DNA from: Ruminococcaceae bacterium UBA1438
Lineage (GTDB): Bacteria; Bacillota; Clostridia; Oscillospirales; Acutalibacteraceae
Direction: 5' to 3'
Assembly (NCBI GenBank): GCA_002329285.1
Contig: DCTO01000114.1
Location: 1-16,981 of the forward strand
DNA length: 16,981 nucleotides
Position numbers and translations under genes: made by a program. Positions 14,736 through 16,981 of this stretch are shown here, piece after piece (the first letter of the stretch is position 1; each line of letters opens with the position of its first letter). The notes below the pieces were generated by a model. It was not told the DNA's origin, did no database searches, and saw nothing but the letters and a program-made list of their open reading frames with translations.

Positions 14736-16355
14736 TTAAGAAGCTCTGGTCATATCCTTAACCTGCTCATATTCAATTAAAACTTCATCTTGAGGCTTAG
14801 GTGTGATAAGCGAAACAATCACATTCACAATCAAAGCGCAGATAAATGCTGGAAGAAGCTCATAAATTCTGAGTGCAGAAGCAACATCAGCGATTGTTAT
14901 TGAGCTACCTGAAACAAGATTGTTGAAGAAATCAACGTTGCCCAGGGCAACGGCATCCGCAAGCTTGCCGGCAACAAGGAATTTCCAGATGAATATCATC
15001 GCGCCGCCTGTAAACATACCGCAAACTGCGCCATACTTATTGGAACGCTTCCAGAACAGTGAAAGCAGAACAACCGGACCGAAGGATGCGCCGAAGCCTG
15101 CCCATGCGAAGGAAACGATTTTGAAAACGCTTGAGTTGGAATCCCATGCAAGAACAACGCCAATAACCGAAATAACAATAAGCGTTAACCTTGCAACAAC
15201 CATTTTTGCCGTTTCGGAAAGATTAATTTTAAACAAACCGCCAAGAATATTTTCGCTTGCTGCAGAAGACGCTGCAAGGAGCTGACTGTCAGCAGTTGAC
15301 ATTGTTGAAGCAAGAATACCAGCAAGAATAACGCCTGCAAGGAGAGCAAACACCATTCCGTTTTCAGATAGCAAAGTTGCGATTCTGATTATTATAGTTT
15401 CGCTGTCAGCAAGAGGCTCAAGAGCTTGAGTATTATTAACCATACCGAGGCCTACCATGCCGATTAAAACAGCAACGCTCATGGAAATAACAACCCAAAC
15501 GGTTGCAACCCTTCTCGAAAGAGGAATCTTTCCCGGGTTTTCAATAGCCATAAATCTTAAAAGAATGTGAGGCATGCCAAAATAACCGAGGCCCCAAGCA
15601 AGAGTTGAAGCAATTGTTAAGCCGTTATATCCGACAGCTTCTCCCGTTTCGGCGTTATAAATATCGTGCATGCCAAGATATCCGGGAAGGCTTTGCGCAT
15701 TATCAATAACCGCACCAAAGCCGCCTGCCTTTGAAACGCCGAAAACGAGAACTATAAGTAACGCAATTGACATTACTATAGACTGAATAAAGTCTGTTGT
15801 TGAAGCCGCGTTAAAGCCGCCGAGAGTTGTGTAACCAACAATGATAATTGCAGAAATTATCATTGCAATGTGATAATCAACACTGAACAGCGTGCCGAAA
15901 AGCTTGCCGCAGGCCGCAAAGCCGGAAGCGGTGTAAGGAACAAAGAAAATGATGATAACCAAAGCGGAAAGCGCCATAAGAACCTTTGCACGATCTCTGT
16001 ATCTTTCTGAAAAATACTCCGGGATAGTTATCGCTTCAATATGAGAGGAATAGTTTCTCAACCTTTTTGCAACGATAAGCCAGTTGAAATATGTGCCGAT
16101 TGCAAGGCCGATTGCAGTCCATCCCGCATCGGCAACGCCGGAAAGATAAGCAACACCCGGAAGCCCCATAAGGAGCCAGCTGCTCATATCGGAAGCCTCT
16201 GCGCTCATTGCAGTAACAAGCGGGCCAAGCTGTCTGCCGCCGAGATAGAAATCGCCGACATTTTTGGTTCTTTTTGAATAAATTGCACCGATTATAACAA
16301 CAACTGCAAGATATAACACAATTGATATCATAATGCCGATTTGTGATTTGTCCAT
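14736..16355 (-). CDS. putP: Sodium/proline symporter
   Basis: PutP is a secondary transporter of the solute:sodium symporter (SSS) family that takes up proline with sodium across the cytoplasmic membrane. The protein has 539 residues, slightly longer than the E. coli protein, and about 13 hydrophobic segments. TM2 carries SAEASDMSSWLLMGLPG (51-67), with the conserved Asp of the sodium site. Further landmarks are GYTTLGGFNAASTTDFIQ (174-191), GLGYFGMPHILLRFMAI (256-272) and the TM9 motif ILASTMSTADSQLLAASSA (347-365), whose Ser/Thr pair is sodium-binding in the family. The ATG has AGGAGA upstream. It has its own promoter and terminator, so it is monocistronic. Proline is the best guess from close resemblance; another SSS substrate cannot be ruled out. 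Confidence 0.94.
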   Translation of the reverse strand: MDKSQIGIMISIVLYLAVVVIIGAIYSKRTKNVGDFYLGGRQLGPLVTAMSAEASDMSSWLLMGLPGVAYLSGVADAGWTAIGLAIGTYFNWLIVAKRLRNYSSHIEAITIPEYFSERYRDRAKVLMALSALVIIIFFVPYTASGFAACGKLFGTLFSVDYHIAMIISAIIIVGYTTLGGFNAASTTDFIQSIVMSIALLIVLVFGVSKAGGFGAVIDNAQSLPGYLGMHDIYNAETGEAVGYNGLTIASTLAWGLGYFGMPHILLRFMAIENPGKIPLSRRVATVWVVISMSVAVLIGMVGLGMVNNTQALEPLADSETIIIRIATLLSENGMVFALLAGVILAGILASTMSTADSQLLAASSAASENILGGLFKINLSETAKMVVARLTLIVISVIGVVLAWDSNSSVFKIVSFAWAGFGASFGPVVLLSLFWKRSNKYGAVCGMFTGGAMIFIWKFLVAGKLADAVALGNVDFFNNLVSGSSITIADVASALRIYELLPAFICALIVNVIVSLITPKPQDEVLIEYEQVKDMTRAS

Positions 16356-16378
16356 ACTGTTTCTCCTAACCGTTTATA

Positions 16379-16394
16379 TTTTAATGCGCTAAAA
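16379..16394. promoter_or_regulatory. Palindrome between putP promoter and start, possible operator
   Basis: TTTTAATGCGCTAAAA has 5-bp perfect arms (TTTTA/TAAAA) around a GC-containing core and lies in the putP leader, about 20 nt downstream of the -10. Its position would suit a repressor, but the motif is short. Confidence 0.2.
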
Positions 16395-16410
16395 CATAAA
16401 AGTATGCTAT

Positions 16411-16439
16411 ATATTAACACAATCCGAGCTTAATGTCAA
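16411..16439 (-). promoter_or_regulatory. Sigma-A promoter of putP
   Basis: On the minus strand a perfect -35 TTGACA (16439-16434) is 17 bp from TAATAT (16416-16411). The putP ATG is at 16355, giving a leader of about 50 nt. The -35 lies only about 10 bp past the T-tract of the uracil permease terminator. Confidence 0.8.
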
Positions 16440-16448
16440 AATGTTTTT

Positions 16449-16482
16449 AAAAAGAAAAAGGCAAACCAAAAATCGGTTTGCC
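16449..16482 (-). terminator. Intrinsic terminator of the uracil permease gene
   Basis: On the minus strand an 8-bp perfect stem GGCAAACC, a 7-nt loop, then GGTTTGCC (16482-16460) is followed by TTTTTCTTTTT. It begins 19 nt after the stop codon. The plus strand lacks a T-tract, so it works in one direction. Confidence 0.9.
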
Positions 16483-16501
16483 AATAATCTTTGAAATATG
16501 C

Positions 16502-16981
16502 TTATTCAGCCTTTTCCTCTTTCTTCTCATAATCGGAATCAAGATTAATCTGTTTTGTTGTTTCAACAGAAGCAAATGCCTTTTCAGGATCAAAATCCTT
16601 TTCAGGGAAAATAACATTAAGAAGGATGCCTGCAATTGAAGCAACAGCAAGCGCTGTGAGTGTGATTGAAGCAGAGCCAACCTTGAATGTAATACCGCCT
16701 GAAAGGCCAAGAGAAAGAACAAGGATAACGGCAGCAACAATTGTGTTGCGAGCCTTTGAGAAATCAACCTTTGCCTCAACAATGTTGCGAACACCGATTG
16801 CGGAAATCATACCATAAAGAACAAATGAAATACCGCCAACGATAGCCGTGGGCATTGTGTTAATTACAGCAGCAAATTTTGGTGAGAAGGAGAATACCAT
16901 TGCAAAGATTGCAGCGATTCTGATTGCTCTAGGATCATAAACCTTTGAAAGCGCAAGAACGCCGGTGTTTTCACCATAGGT
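16502..16981 (-). CDS. uraA: Uracil permease (UraA/PyrP, NCS2 family), C-terminal part
   Basis: This is the last 159 residues of a uracil:proton symporter in the cytoplasmic membrane; the 5' part is outside the window. The frame is open to the right edge. It begins TYGENTGVLALSKVYDP, the NCS2 uracil-permease signature whose Glu is expected to contact uracil. Then follow the motifs INTMPTAIVGGISFVLYG and GVRNIVEAKVDFSKARN, which match the UraA pattern. Two more hydrophobic segments come next (TIVAAVILVLSLGLSGG and ALAVASIAGILLNVIFP). The cytoplasmic tail of about 30 residues is highly charged. The internal Met at 16900 is not the start. It supports a role in pyrimidine salvage, next to but separate from the purine block. 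Confidence 0.92.
   Translation of the reverse strand, partial: TYGENTGVLALSKVYDPRAIRIAAIFAMVFSFSPKFAAVINTMPTAIVGGISFVLYGMISAIGVRNIVEAKVDFSKARNTIVAAVILVLSLGLSGGITFKVGSASITLTALAVASIAGILLNVIFPEKDFDPEKAFASVETTKQINLDSDYEKKEEKAE

Noticed and set aside
16447..16794. Minus-strand frame of 115 codons overlapping the uracil permease
   Set aside because: It is an alternative reading frame of the permease gene. The Leu/Arg-rich translation has no family features and runs through the terminator hairpin.

Overview
All genes in this window lie on the minus strand. The moderately low GC, Gram-positive style ribosome binding sites (AGGAGG variants), lipoproteins with short lipobox signals, PRPP-dependent purine salvage genes and the run DUF1385-prmC-M50 protease-scpA-scpB-DUF2953 all point to a Bacillota chromosome, most likely class Clostridia (an Oscillospirales/Ruminococcaceae-type gut bacterium). 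The taxon is inferred from gene content and style, since no marker such as rRNA is present. There are no mobile elements, CRISPR arrays, tRNAs or rRNAs that I can support.

Read in the direction of transcription (right to left), there are four blocks. (1) 16981-16502: the C-terminal part of a uracil permease (UraA/PyrP), closed by a clear intrinsic terminator. (2) 16355-14736: putP, a sodium/proline symporter, with a near-consensus sigma-A promoter directly after the uracil permease terminator. (3) 14495-8277: a purine uptake and salvage operon consisting of xpt (xanthine phosphoribosyltransferase), a BMP/PnrA-type substrate-binding lipoprotein, a double ATPase, two permeases of the NupOPQ type, and hpt (hypoxanthine phosphoribosyltransferase). 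A hairpin with a T-tract lies between the binding-protein gene and the ATPase gene, and a perfect 14-bp hairpin ends the operon.

(4) 8051 to 1: nine tightly packed genes that look like one transcription unit. They encode a VCBS/FG-GAP-like lipoprotein of unknown function, an OmpR/PhoB-type response regulator, a HAMP-containing sensor histidine kinase, a DUF1385 membrane protein, PrmC (release-factor glutamine methyltransferase), a site-2-type M50 membrane protease, ScpA, ScpB, and a DUF2953 membrane protein that runs off the left edge. The gaps are 5 to 36 bp or the genes overlap (ATGA twice, 11 bp once). A surface lipoprotein and its presumed two-component system are therefore coupled to housekeeping genes for translation termination and chromosome condensation.

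The purine block makes sense as a unit: the ABC transporter brings in a nucleoside or nucleobase, and Xpt and Hpt convert xanthine/guanine and hypoxanthine/guanine to nucleotides with PRPP. No purine riboswitch was recognised upstream. Three genes (scpB, the transporter ATPase, the VCBS lipoprotein) appear to start with TTG. No gene-free stretch exceeds 300 bases. The longest (14496-14735, 8052-8276, 16356-16501) hold promoters, terminators and inverted repeats described below.
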